Below, in pieces: positions 28,481 through 37,715 of a DNA stretch of 64,000 nucleotides. A program made the position numbers and the translations under genes. The stretch comes from Bacteroidota bacterium (GTDB lineage Bacteria > Bacteroidota > Ignavibacteria > Ignavibacteriales > Melioribacteraceae). The notes under the pieces were generated by a model. The model did not search any database and was not told where the DNA came from. It saw only the letters and a program-made list of their open reading frames with translations. Location of the stretch: NCBI GenBank assembly GCA_018829205.1, contig JAHJUE010000009.1, forward strand, positions 62,001 through 126,000, read 5' to 3'. Numbering within the stretch: the first letter of the stretch is position 1; the number at the start of each line of letters is the position of its first letter.

Positions 28481-28932
28481 TATTTTTTCTCTTTTATGAA
28501 TCTCATTTCAGCGTACTTATTTGTAAAGCCTAATCTTTCGTACAATTTTTTTGCCGGATTATCATATTCAACATGAAGTTTAACGTCGCCGCTGCTTTTT
28601 TCAACTACATGTTTAACAAGTTTTCCGCCTATTCCCTGGTTCCGGAAATTAGAATTCACCGCGATATAGACAAGTATGTTTTCCGGGATGTAACCTCCCA
28701 TTCCCGTTTCGTTCATAACAACCGCGCCTACTAGTTCTTTTTCAATAAAACCGCCTGCTACAAATCCGCCGTTTCCTTCTTTTCCCGAAAACGCGTAATT
28801 AACGCATTTTTTTATCGCTTCTTTGGAATCGCCAAACCTGTCCAAGTGGGTGTGTAAAAAGTTAATTAATGTTTCCAATGAAAAATCGTTTTCCATTTCT
28901 TTTAATGAATGATATTCTCTAATTTCGAGCAT
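28480..28932 (-). CDS. GNAT-family N-acetyltransferase
   Basis: A 150-residue acetyl-CoA-dependent transferase. The acetyl-CoA-binding motif RNQGIGGKLVKHV is near residue 105, preceded by the ILVYIAVNSNFR strand. The C-terminal YDNPAKKLYERLGF motif is also characteristic of GNAT proteins. ATG at 28932 is preceded by a strong AAGGAG. Its stop shares a base with the racemase-like start. The substrate is not visible; coupling to an amino acid racemase suggests an amino acid or polyamine. Confidence 0.88.
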   Translation of the reverse strand: MLEIREYHSLKEMENDFSLETLINFLHTHLDRFGDSKEAIKKCVNYAFSGKEGNGGFVAGGFIEKELVGAVVMNETGMGGYIPENILVYIAVNSNFRNQGIGGKLVKHVVEKSSGDVKLHVEYDNPAKKLYERLGFTNKYAEMRFIKEKK

Positions 28933-29437
28933 AAGTTCTCCTTGATATAAAATAATAAAATTAAACAGGGGTATAAATAAGTCAGATATAATTAAAAGAC
29001 GGATGTTTGCTTAGGAAGAATGTAATTTGTGTGTTAAAATAAAATATTTTGTTTTTGAAGACTAAGATTGTACTGTGGTATTTGTTTATTGCAAATTTAC
29101 GAAAAATTGAAGGGAAAACCAAACAATCCTGTTGAATCTGATTTCAGCTTAAATTATAAATTATTTTAAATATGCTTCTTTATATTCAAAATGTAATATT
29201 TTATGAATTGAACTATTGATTTGATAATTTGATATTTTCGGAAAATAAGAGCTTTAACTCAATTTTAAGTATCAAAAATCAATTGTTTATACTATTTTTA
29301 TAATGATAAATATTATCATTCAATTGAAGGAATTGAATAAAAACTATAAATATTTATAAAAAAATTGATGCATAAGTATTTATTTTCCCAAAAATTTTCG
29401 ATAATGTGTTAACATATTCAACAATAATTTGATATCA
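28933..29437. other. Long divergent intergenic region, no gene seen
   Basis: This 505-base, very AT-rich region lies between the GNAT operon (minus) and the sensor kinase (plus). It must contain both promoters. No ORF with a ribosome-binding site is visible. The one clear structure is a Fur-like palindrome at 29304-29318. Confidence 0.6.
29304..29318. promoter_or_regulatory. Fur/PerR-like palindromic site (candidate)
   Basis: TGATAAATATTATCA differs by one base from the 7-1-7 Fur-family consensus TGATAATNATTATCA. It lies within a slightly longer palindrome (29302-29320) about 120 bases upstream of the sensor kinase start. AT-richness makes chance occurrence possible. Confidence 0.4.
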
Positions 29438-31861
29438 ATGATTATCACAGACCTAATATATAACCTGTCATTTCTTGTGTCCTTAAGTATCTTTTCCGGC
29501 TTTATTGATAATAAATTTAAAAGAAATAAACTATCCGGTAAGGTACTGCAGGGAATATTTTTTGGAACTGTTGCGATTATAGGAATGGTGCTGCCGATCT
29601 ATCACACAAACGGCGCTTTTTTTGACGGCAGGTCTGTAGTATTAAGTTTAAGCGCTCTGTTTTTTGGTCCCTTATCAGGGTTTATTTCATTTCTAATGGC
29701 ATTAATTTGCAGGATTTATTTGGGAGGCAACGGAGTAATTCCGGGTGTTATTTTGATTGCAATTTCATTTATAATAGGTTCTGTTTTTAATTATTATAAT
29801 GTAAAAACAGACTTCAAAAAATTAACGCCTCTTAAATTATATGTATTTGGCCTAATTGTTCATCTCTTCATGTTTATAATAATTAGTTCCGATCCTGTCC
29901 CAAGTTTCCTTGAAAACTATTTTAAAGTTGTTCTATCGGTAGTTGTTTTCTTTCCGGTTATAACCTTGGTTGCCGGCAAGGTTTTATTGGATCAGGACAG
30001 AAACGCGAAATTTATAAATGAAATTTCCGAAAGGAAGGAGCTTTACAGAACAACGCTTTACAGTATTGGCGATGCCGTTATTACAACTGATATTAATGGA
30101 GAAATCCGGCAGATGAACCCAATTGCGGAACAATTAACAGGCTGGAGGGAAGTTGAAGCTAATGGGAAAAAACTAAAAGATGTATTTAATATTATTAATG
30201 AAATTACTAGAGAAAAAGTTGAAAGTCCCGTTGATAAAATTTTAATTGAAGATAAAATTATCGGTTTGGCAAATCATATACTTTTGATTTCAAAAAACGG
30301 CGATGAAATTCCGATAGCCGACAGCGGAGCCCCTATACATAGCAGCTCCGGAGAAGTAATTGGTGTAGTTCTTGTATTTCGCGATCAGACAAAAGAAAGA
30401 AGCACACAAAGAGCGTTACGCGAAAGCGAAGAAATTTTTACCCAGTTTATGAAATTTAGTCCAATCTATGTTTTCTTTAAAGATGCTCAAATCCGGGCAA
30501 TAAGATTAAGTAAAAACTATGAGCAGCTTCTTGGAAAACCTATGAATGAACTTATAGGGAAAAATATGTTTGAACTTTTTCCGTCCGACCTTGCCGAATC
30601 AATGGTTAAGGATGATAAAAGAATTTTAAGCGAAGGGAAAGTAGTGGAAGTTTATGAGGAATTTAACGGTAAATATTATAGAACAATTAAATTCCCTATT
30701 CATTACGACGGAATACCAATATATTTAGCCGGATTTACTATTGATGTTACCGAAGCCAAAGAAGCGGAAGAAAAAATTAATACTCTTTCAAAAGGTATTG
30801 AACAAAGTCCCGCCGCTTTAATTATTACGGATATAAAAGGAAATATAGAATACGTAAATCCAAAATTTACTGAAGTTACCGGATATACTTTTGAAGAGAT
30901 TTATAATAAGAATATGCGGGTAATGAAATCGGGTTACCACGATGAACTAACTTATAAAATTCTTTGGGAAACTATTTCTAACGGCAATATGTGGAAGGGA
31001 GATCTTTTAAATAAAAAGAAAAACGGCGAGCTGTTTTGGGAGCATGTTTCCATATCGCCTATTAGAAATGATAAAGGAGATATAACAAATTTTATTGCTG
31101 TAAAAGAAGATATTTCGGAACGTAAAAAAATGATGGAAGATTTAATCTTAGCAAAAGAAAAAGCCGAGAAAGCAAACCAGCTTAAATCCGAATTTCTTGC
31201 TCAAATGTCTCATGAAATTAGAAGCCCTATCAATACAATGGTAAGCTTTACAAGTCTTATCGAAGATGAACTTCATGATAAAAGTAATAAGGAACTTGAG
31301 GTTTGTTTTACCGGAATTGACTCGGCAAGCAAAAGAGTTATACGCACTATCGATTTGATATTAAATATGTCGGAACTACAGCTTGGAACATATGAAATAA
31401 GCAGAAGGAATATTAATATTTCGGATATTCTTTACAACCTACTTATCGAATACATGAAAATAGCAAGCTCAAAAAAAATTGAATTAAACCTGCATGTTGA
31501 ATCGGAAAATGTAATAATAAATTCCGATGAATATGCAGTAAGTCAAATATTCGCAAATTTATTGGACAATGCTATTAAATACACGAATAAAGGAAGGGTT
31601 GATTTGTCATTAGTTGAAAATGAAAAAGGACAAATCATTGTAAAAATATCGGATACCGGAATTGGTATTTCACCGGAATATCTCGAAAATTTATTTGAAC
31701 CGTTTTCTCAGGAAGAGCAGGGCTACAGCCGTAAATTTGAAGGCAACGGGCTTGGAATGTCGCTTGTTAAAAGATATTGTGATTTAATAAATGCTGAAAT
31801 AAGTGTTGAAAGCGAAAAAAACAAAGGAACAACTTTTACAGTAATTTTACCGAAAGAGTAA
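29438..31861 (+). CDS. Membrane PAS-domain sensor histidine kinase with 5TM (LYT-type) N-terminus
   Basis: Sensor kinase of about 807 residues. The first 185 residues form five or six membrane helices with GTVAIIGMVLPI, FDGRSVVLSLSALFFGPLSG and a YLGGNG motif, matching the 5TMR-LYT sensor module. Three PAS domains follow (about residues 200-315, 325-440 and 445-565). Next come a HisKA domain with the phospho-acceptor in AQMSHEIRSP (near residue 592) and an ATPase domain with DNAIKYTN, DTGIGI and GNGLGMSLV. No receiver domain is fused and no response regulator is adjacent. ATG at 29438 is preferred over a TTG three codons earlier; neither has a good ribosome-binding site. The ligand is unknown. 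Confidence 0.92.
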   Translation: MIITDLIYNLSFLVSLSIFSGFIDNKFKRNKLSGKVLQGIFFGTVAIIGMVLPIYHTNGAFFDGRSVVLSLSALFFGPLSGFISFLMALICRIYLGGNGVIPGVILIAISFIIGSVFNYYNVKTDFKKLTPLKLYVFGLIVHLFMFIIISSDPVPSFLENYFKVVLSVVVFFPVITLVAGKVLLDQDRNAKFINEISERKELYRTTLYSIGDAVITTDINGEIRQMNPIAEQLTGWREVEANGKKLKDVFNIINEITREKVESPVDKILIEDKIIGLANHILLISKNGDEIPIADSGAPIHSSSGEVIGVVLVFRDQTKERSTQRALRESEEIFTQFMKFSPIYVFFKDAQIRAIRLSKNYEQLLGKPMNELIGKNMFELFPSDLAESMVKDDKRILSEGKVVEVYEEFNGKYYRTIKFPIHYDGIPIYLAGFTIDVTEAKEAEEKINTLSKGIEQSPAALIITDIKGNIEYVNPKFTEVTGYTFEEIYNKNMRVMKSGYHDELTYKILWETISNGNMWKGDLLNKKKNGELFWEHVSISPIRNDKGDITNFIAVKEDISERKKMMEDLILAKEKAEKANQLKSEFLAQMSHEIRSPINTMVSFTSLIEDELHDKSNKELEVCFTGIDSASKRVIRTIDLILNMSELQLGTYEISRRNINISDILYNLLIEYMKIASSKKIELNLHVESENVIINSDEYAVSQIFANLLDNAIKYTNKGRVDLSLVENEKGQIIVKISDTGIGISPEYLENLFEPFSQEEQGYSRKFEGNGLGMSLVKRYCDLINAEISVESEKNKGTTFTVILPKE

Positions 31862-31885
31862 TTCTCTTTAGGTAATATTTAGTTT

Positions 31886-32194
31886 TTACAACTCATAATT
31901 ATTTACCAACTGAATTTCTTTAATTTGCGGCTGAGTCCAACCGTTTAAATTTCTTTCATTAATATTACTTAAAAATTCCGGATGAATGGATGCCAATTCA
32001 GTAAATGCCAATTGGCTCAATTCGTTTTTATGATAATTATGATCAAGCGCTGATTCTAATATAACCTCTTTTGTTAGTTTCTTAGAAACACATCTGTCGG
32101 TGTATGATTTTTCAAAAATAAATTTATACTTATTCATAATAATTTCTGTTTTTGATGTGTGAATTTTATAATCAATTGGTTTATGCCCAATCAA
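31886..32194 (-). CDS. Small protein of unknown function, coupled to the ABC/M1 gene
   Basis: I do not recognise this protein. It has 102 residues if translation begins at TTG 32194, whose bases overlap the upstream stop (TTGA). An internal ATG at 32137 would give 83 residues beginning MNKYKFIFEKSYTD. No membrane helix or signal peptide is evident. The tail NLNGWTQPQIKEI and the alternating charged residues suggest a small soluble helical protein. It ends 24 bases from the convergent sensor kinase stop. Position at the end of the ABC operon and the overlapping stop/start are the main evidence that it is real. Confidence 0.55.
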   Translation of the reverse strand: MIGHKPIDYKIHTSKTEIIMNKYKFIFEKSYTDRCVSKKLTKEVILESALDHNYHKNELSQLAFTELASIHPEFLSNINERNLNGWTQPQIKEIQLVNNYEL

Positions 32195-35100
32195 TTTATT
32201 TCTTCTATTTTTTTAATGTTATCTGCTGTGTTTTTATCTATTATATAATTAATTGGGTCAATAACTATAAATTCAGGTTTTTGTTTGAGAATTATTATCA
32301 ACACGGTTGAGGCGGAATTAAACTTGTACTTTTTACAAGTGATTAATTTATCAGCATTATCAAAATTTTCAGGGTAGCCTGAAAAGAAGCCTATCTGAAA
32401 ATTTTCGTTTAACGGCATTATATTTTTTTTGCCAAACTTATCAATCTCATATTTTTTTGCGGCAACCTTAATTTTAATCTCAAAACTTCTATCGGCAAGA
32501 GTTTTTGAGTATGCTGAATTGATTTTTAAATCATAGAAAATATTTTTTGTAAACCATTCATTTATTAATTGTTGTTCATCCGCTGTACTAACGCTGTACA
32601 GCTCGTCAAGTAAGTTTAGAGTTGTCGGTTTGAATTTTGTATAAAAATAATTTACTCTCAAATTACTCAATGCGAAATTCAATCTATCTTCACCCAAAAG
32701 TTCTTTTACAGCGTGCATTATTAATGCGCCTTTTTGATAATATATATAAGCGTCTCTATTTGCTACTGATTTATATAAAGGCGGTTCTTCGCCTGAATAA
32801 CCTCTTGAAGAAAGATAAACGTCGAGAATATCTGAAAAATATTGCCTTAAATACTTTTTCCCGGAATTGTTTTCAATAGCCGCCGCTTCGGAATATTGCG
32901 CTAAAGTTTCGGTTAATACTTTACTTCCTTCAACATCAGCAGGCTCTAACTGGTTTGCCCACCATTGATGAGACAGTTCATGCGCTACTGTTAAAAATGT
33001 GTAATCAACTTTTGTCGTGTCGCTTTGGTCAAGAAGAAACCCAACCTTTTCACTAAAGAAAAGCGTATTTGGGTATGCAGTAGCAGCCCCTCTGTACTGA
33101 GGAATTTCAGCTACTTTAATTTCTTTAAATTGGTATTTGCCGAAATTATTCTCGAAATAATTCAAAGATGTTTTTAACGCATTAATTATTTTATCGGTAT
33201 TGTAATAATGTTTATCGTAATAATATAATTTAATGTCAATTCCGTTATACAGTGTTTCTAAAACTTTATAATTTGCCGAAGCAATTGCAAACATAAAAGT
33301 AATTGGGTTTTCTTCTTTGTAATGGAAATAGTTCCGTTTATTTTTTGACCACATCTTTTTTAATTGTCCTGTTGTAACAATTTGCTGATCGGCTGATGTT
33401 GAAATTATTGTTTCAAAATTTATTCGGTTATAGTTTTGCGGTTTATAATCTTCAAGTTTCTTTTTATTGTTCAATGCAGGCAAACCTCTTTTTTTACGCA
33501 AGGATGGGTTTTTAATTTCATATGAATCACTGTACCCAATAAAAGGGACATACTTTTCGAGTTCGATATAAGATCCGTTATTCAAAATGGAATTTTCCGA
33601 ATTAAAATTTTCGAAACCGGTTTTTAAAACGTCAATTGAAAATTTCATTGTTGTTTGTTGACCCGGATGCATTGGGTTGTTAAGTATAAACAAATAATAA
33701 TTATAACGGTCATCCTGTTTTACTAATTTTGCTTTTGGGAATAGTATTTTGGAGGAAGTAACTTCATGGTCAATGCCTATTAAAACAGTGTCAATTATTT
33801 TTTCAGTTTTGTTTTGCAAAATATATGTGCCGTCAACATGGTATTTCCTTTCTTCAGGGTAGAGACCAACGTTTGATTTCACACTTGTGATAACAGGTTG
33901 CGGCAAAGAAGAATATAATTTGTATTTATGCTCGTACTCTGTTTGAAACTGCAGCATTTCTTCAGTGGTCATATATTCATTTAAAATGTTTGTTTGGTAA
34001 AAAATATAACTTCCGCTTGTTATAAAAATTATTAATAATGCAGCGGCGCTTATTTTGTATGATTTGTTAAATCTTATGCCCAATGATTTTATCTGTTTTT
34101 TGAATGATATATCTTTGCTATTTTTCCCAAATAACAAGCTCAACAAAATTAGAAGGCATGCAAATGAACTCCAATAAACCATATACCAATTAAATGCTGA
34201 TGAATAATGCCCGAACGCGTTAAAGTCCGAAAACATTAATTCGGGAGTATTTGCGTAACGGAATAAAAAATGTTCTATCCCTAAATTTTCACCTTTCATG
34301 GCTATAAAAATTGTTAATGCTGATAATACCATTCCCAAATATTTATTAGAAACTAAAGATTGAATGAACAACGCAAGCACGGCAAATAAAAACAAAGGCA
34401 AACTGCTGTAATAAAACAGTGAAAAGTAATACTGCAATTCATAACGGAAATAGTTATTGGCAGTTTGAAAAACTATTCCGAGTAATATGTTTAACGCAGT
34501 AAATATTATTATTAAAATTCCAAGCGCAGAACATTTTGATAAAAATATAATGGAGTTCGAAACAGGATATGAACCGATTAACCCGCTGATTTTAACATCG
34601 TGCTCGCGCCAAATAATTTCTGCGCTGTAATAAATTATAAATATTACACCAATCTTAGCCGCCAATAAAGTTGAGATTATTAATCCTGTAGACGGATAAT
34701 ATGAAGTGTCAAATATACCGCTGAATAACTCTTCGCTTAAAGTAATGCCAATCATACCAATCCATAAAATCATCATTACAATGAAAGGTATTCCTTTAAC
34801 AATTAATTTTGTTTCAAGTTTTGATTTTGTAATAAACGCAGCCCACTGTAATTTAAAATCAGAAGTGTTTGTTGAAACAGGTTTATATTTTATTAAAGCA
34901 GTTGTTTCTTCTAAAATATTATTTTGTTTCTGCTTTCTTGCCGGAATTAGTTTGAAAGAAAATATTTTGTAAACAATTAAAAATACTGTTACTGCGAAAC
35001 AACACCAGAAAATTCTGTTAATTAATAAATTTCCCTCGAGCGGAACAAGCTGTGTATTTTTTTCAATAACGCCCCAAAACTTTATTTGCGCAAGAAATCC

Positions 35101-35751
35101 TACAATGCCGTAAGGATCCATTAACACATGTAGCAAATTATTTTCAATGCCAGTTGGACTTGAGTTTGCCATAAGGGGCGAGTTGCCCAGCATTGAGGCG
35201 ACAAAATAAAGTATATAAATAAACACGCCGGTTACATATGTTGCAGTTGAACTTTGCGTTAAAATTGAAACTGTGAAAAGAAGTGAAGCGCCGAATAAAA
35301 TATTTGGCACGCCGAAAATAAAAAGAGGATAAATGTAATTCCATAAATTAATTACGCCCAATCTTTCTGCGTCAGCCCAAAATAAACCAAACAGCATTCC
35401 GGATACGGCAAAACATAACATTGCAAATGCGGCTAAAATTATTCCAGCAAATCTGCTGAATAGAAATTGAAATTTTGAGATAGAAGTAGAATAAATTAAT
35501 TCACTCATTTTATATTCATGGTCACGAAGTAATGCGTTTGCGCTGAATATTGTTAAAACGAAAAGTGAAAGCAGAGACAGAAGATTTAAAAAAAATGTAA
35601 TTGCGTAAGGGGAATTTATGTTAATATCTGTTCCGCCATAACTTCCTTTAGTTGCAAAAATTCCTGAAAGGAAAAAAACTATTGCTGCGGCTATAAACGA
35701 AAGCTGTTTGGAATGATACCGCCATTCAAATTTAATCATCTTTATCAGCAT
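32191..35751 (-). CDS. ABC-2 permease fused to an M1-family metallopeptidase
   Basis: A 1186-residue fusion. Residues 1-590 are ABC-2-type permease with about 12 membrane helices in two blocks. Residues 600-1186 are a predicted extracytoplasmic M1 aminopeptidase-like domain. It has the zinc motif HELSHQWW (near residue 923) and the third ligand glutamate in LTETLAQYSEA, the HExxH-x18-E arrangement. The usual GxMEN substrate motif is replaced by RGAATAYPN just upstream. So exopeptidase activity is uncertain while zinc binding looks intact. It lies 11 bases after an ABC ATPase gene, which supplies the energy subunit. This fusion type is known in Bacteroidota, but its substrate is not known. Confidence 0.9.
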   Translation of the reverse strand: MLIKMIKFEWRYHSKQLSFIAAAIVFFLSGIFATKGSYGGTDININSPYAITFFLNLLSLLSLFVLTIFSANALLRDHEYKMSELIYSTSISKFQFLFSRFAGIILAAFAMLCFAVSGMLFGLFWADAERLGVINLWNYIYPLFIFGVPNILFGASLLFTVSILTQSSTATYVTGVFIYILYFVASMLGNSPLMANSSPTGIENNLLHVLMDPYGIVGFLAQIKFWGVIEKNTQLVPLEGNLLINRIFWCCFAVTVFLIVYKIFSFKLIPARKQKQNNILEETTALIKYKPVSTNTSDFKLQWAAFITKSKLETKLIVKGIPFIVMMILWIGMIGITLSEELFSGIFDTSYYPSTGLIISTLLAAKIGVIFIIYYSAEIIWREHDVKISGLIGSYPVSNSIIFLSKCSALGILIIIFTALNILLGIVFQTANNYFRYELQYYFSLFYYSSLPLFLFAVLALFIQSLVSNKYLGMVLSALTIFIAMKGENLGIEHFLFRYANTPELMFSDFNAFGHYSSAFNWYMVYWSSFACLLILLSLLFGKNSKDISFKKQIKSLGIRFNKSYKISAAALLIIFITSGSYIFYQTNILNEYMTTEEMLQFQTEYEHKYKLYSSLPQPVITSVKSNVGLYPEERKYHVDGTYILQNKTEKIIDTVLIGIDHEVTSSKILFPKAKLVKQDDRYNYYLFILNNPMHPGQQTTMKFSIDVLKTGFENFNSENSILNNGSYIELEKYVPFIGYSDSYEIKNPSLRKKRGLPALNNKKKLEDYKPQNYNRINFETIISTSADQQIVTTGQLKKMWSKNKRNYFHYKEENPITFMFAIASANYKVLETLYNGIDIKLYYYDKHYYNTDKIINALKTSLNYFENNFGKYQFKEIKVAEIPQYRGAATAYPNTLFFSEKVGFLLDQSDTTKVDYTFLTVAHELSHQWWANQLEPADVEGSKVLTETLAQYSEAAAIENNSGKKYLRQYFSDILDVYLSSRGYSGEEPPLYKSVANRDAYIYYQKGALIMHAVKELLGEDRLNFALSNLRVNYFYTKFKPTTLNLLDELYSVSTADEQQLINEWFTKNIFYDLKINSAYSKTLADRSFEIKIKVAAKKYEIDKFGKKNIMPLNENFQIGFFSGYPENFDNADKLITCKKYKFNSASTVLIIILKQKPEFIVIDPINYIIDKNTADNIKKIEEIN

Positions 35752-35762
35752 ATAGTTTACAA

Positions 35763-36638
35763 TTAGTTACTTGCTTGATTAAAAATAGTTGAGAAATAAA
35801 CGTCTTCAAGGTCAGGAGCAACTTCTTCAAAACTGTTATCAGGGCGTGAGTTGGACAGTACATGAATTTGTGTTTTGCCTGAAAACAAATGTGTGGATAT
35901 TATTTGCAAATTAGATTTGTAATGATTCAATTCTTCTTTTAAAATAGTTTTGTGCCAGATACTGCCTTTCAATTCATTAATTAATTTTATCGGCGTACCT
36001 TGCAGTAAAATTTTTCCGTCAGCTAAAATTGCCATATCGGGACATAAATCACTAACGTCTTCTACAATATGCGTTGATAAAATAACAACTTTATCTTCTC
36101 CAATTTCACTTAACAAATTGTGAAACCGGTTTCTTTCTTCCGGATCTAATCCCGCCGTTGGTTCATCAACTATTATTAAATGCGGATCCCCCAACAGCGC
36201 TTGCGCAATGCCGAATCTTTGTTTCATTCCGCCGGAAAAATTACTGACAGCTTTCTTCCGCATTTTATATAAATTTGTTTGATCTAATAATGCTTTTACT
36301 TGCTCTTCACGTTCCTTCTTATTTAAAATACCTTTTAATATCGCAAGATGATCCAGAAGTTCTACTGCTGAGATTCGCGGGTAAACTCCGAAGTCTTGCG
36401 GCAAGTAACCTAAATCTGCTCTGAGCAGCTGAGGTGACTTAAGAACATCTAGTTCATCGAAATATATATTTCCTGAATCCGGTTCCTGTAAAGTTGCTAT
36501 TGTCCGCATTAGTGTTGATTTACCTGCACCGTTCGGACCGAGCAAACCAAACAATCCATTATTTATTTTTAAGGAAACATCTTTTAACGCAATAACGCCG
36601 TTTGAATAAGTTTTTGATAGGTTGGAAATTATCAACAT
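35763..36638 (-). CDS. ABC transporter ATP-binding protein
   Basis: A 291-residue ATPase subunit. Walker A is GPNGAGKST (about residues 34-42), the signature is NFSGGMKQRFG, and Walker B with catalytic glutamate is LIIVDEPTAGLDP. The switch histidine is in ILSTHIVEDV. The C-terminal 80 residues form the extension seen in ATPases of ABC-2 exporters. It lies 11 bases before the permease/M1-peptidase gene on the same strand and is almost certainly its partner. ATG at 36638 begins the gene. The substrate is unknown. Confidence 0.93.
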   Translation of the reverse strand: MLIISNLSKTYSNGVIALKDVSLKINNGLFGLLGPNGAGKSTLMRTIATLQEPDSGNIYFDELDVLKSPQLLRADLGYLPQDFGVYPRISAVELLDHLAILKGILNKKEREEQVKALLDQTNLYKMRKKAVSNFSGGMKQRFGIAQALLGDPHLIIVDEPTAGLDPEERNRFHNLLSEIGEDKVVILSTHIVEDVSDLCPDMAILADGKILLQGTPIKLINELKGSIWHKTILKEELNHYKSNLQIISTHLFSGKTQIHVLSNSRPDNSFEEVAPDLEDVYFSTIFNQASN

Positions 36639-36804
36639 AATAGGTATCCATTGAATAATACTAATTTGAGTAAATATGGTTTTGCACTTTTAGTTCTATT
36701 AGTCTTTTCAAATAAAGAAAAGTTGCAAAAAAAAATTAGCAGCGGGAAAGTATCACAAATCAACTAAATATTAATTAGTGATTATTAAAAGAAGCTGATT
36801 TTAT

Positions 36805-37341
36805 TTATAGATTTGAAGAGCTCAAATTCAAATACTGAATTCCGCAAATCGTTTTCGCGTCGACAATTTCACCGGTCAAAATCATATTGTAAATTTCTTT
36901 AAGTGTAAACTCAAGAACTTCCATTCCCAGTTCACCTTCTTCACGCTCATGTTCGCCGGCAATTAAATTTTCCGCTAAATAAATATGAAGAACTTCGGTA
37001 CAGAAACCCGGGGTTGTGTATATCGCCCCGAGTTTAGAAATTTTATCCGTCGTATATCCGGTTTCTTCTTTAAGTTCTCTTTGCGCAGCGGTTAATGGAA
37101 CCTCATTTCTATCCAGTTTTCCGGCAGGTAATTCAAGAAGTACTTTATCGAACGGGTAACGGTATTGTTTTACTAAAATTATTTTTCCGTCGTCTTTAAC
37201 AGGAACAACCACAGCGCCGCCGTTATGAACCGCGACTTCTCTAATTCCTTTGTTGCCGCTTTCGTATTTAATTTCATCTACTTTTAAATCGAAAACTTTT
37301 CCGCTGAATAAAATTTCACTTTTTTCTAATTTAAAATTCAC
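36805..37341 (-). CDS. NUDIX hydrolase, ADP-ribose pyrophosphatase-like
   Basis: A 178-residue nucleoside-diphosphate-linked hydrolase. The Nudix box is complete: G-K-L-D-R-N-E followed by REL-K-EE-TG-Y at about residues 75-97. The preceding KQYRYPFDKVLLELPAG is the pattern of ADP-ribose pyrophosphatases (NudF/YffH group). Start is GTG at 37341 with AGGATTT upstream. It is the last gene of an apparent three-gene unit with the DUF1232 protein (11 bases before) and the S9 peptidase. Substrate is inferred from family. Confidence 0.9.
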   Translation of the reverse strand: MNFKLEKSEILFSGKVFDLKVDEIKYESGNKGIREVAVHNGGAVVVPVKDDGKIILVKQYRYPFDKVLLELPAGKLDRNEVPLTAAQRELKEETGYTTDKISKLGAIYTTPGFCTEVLHIYLAENLIAGEHEREEGELGMEVLEFTLKEIYNMILTGEIVDAKTICGIQYLNLSSSNL

Positions 37342-37352
37342 ATAAATCCTAT

Positions 37353-37712
37353 TTACTGTTTTTCATAAAAGGGAATTAGCTCACTCCCCAAAAATTTCAA
37401 AACCGCCGTTACCACACCAAGATCATCCAAATATCCAACAAGAGGGGCAATGTCGGGAATTGTATCTATCGGTGAAATGAAATAAACAAGAGCTCCTACA
37501 ACAATTGCTTTGCGGTGCCAGCTTATTCGCGGGCTTATCATATAATTATAAAGCGCCGCAATATCTCTGGCAAATGAAATTTTTTTGCCTACCCTCTCAA
37601 TTTTATTCCACAATCCGTCTTCAATATATTCTTCGCCCCTTTCAATTTTTTCGGGAGAGTCGAATATATCTTCGAAATCATCTTTGTCCAAATTCTTAAA
37701 ATCGTCCTTCAT
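37353..37712 (-). CDS. DUF1232 (YkvA-like) membrane protein
   Basis: A 119-residue protein. The first 65 residues are acidic and soluble, and the rest contains the DUF1232 motif VYFISPIDTIPDIAPLVGYLDDLGVV with one or two hydrophobic segments. The family's biochemical role is not known. It starts three bases after the S9 peptidase stop, with AGAGG before the ATG, and is followed closely by the NUDIX gene. This suggests joint expression. Confidence 0.88.
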   Translation of the reverse strand: MKDDFKNLDKDDFEDIFDSPEKIERGEEYIEDGLWNKIERVGKKISFARDIAALYNYMISPRISWHRKAIVVGALVYFISPIDTIPDIAPLVGYLDDLGVVTAVLKFLGSELIPFYEKQ

Positions 37713-37715
37713 TTA

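Noticed and set aside
31853-31868. Terminator at the end of the sensor kinase
   Set aside because: The stem is only 6 bp (AAAGAG/CTCTTT), includes the stop codon and has no T run.
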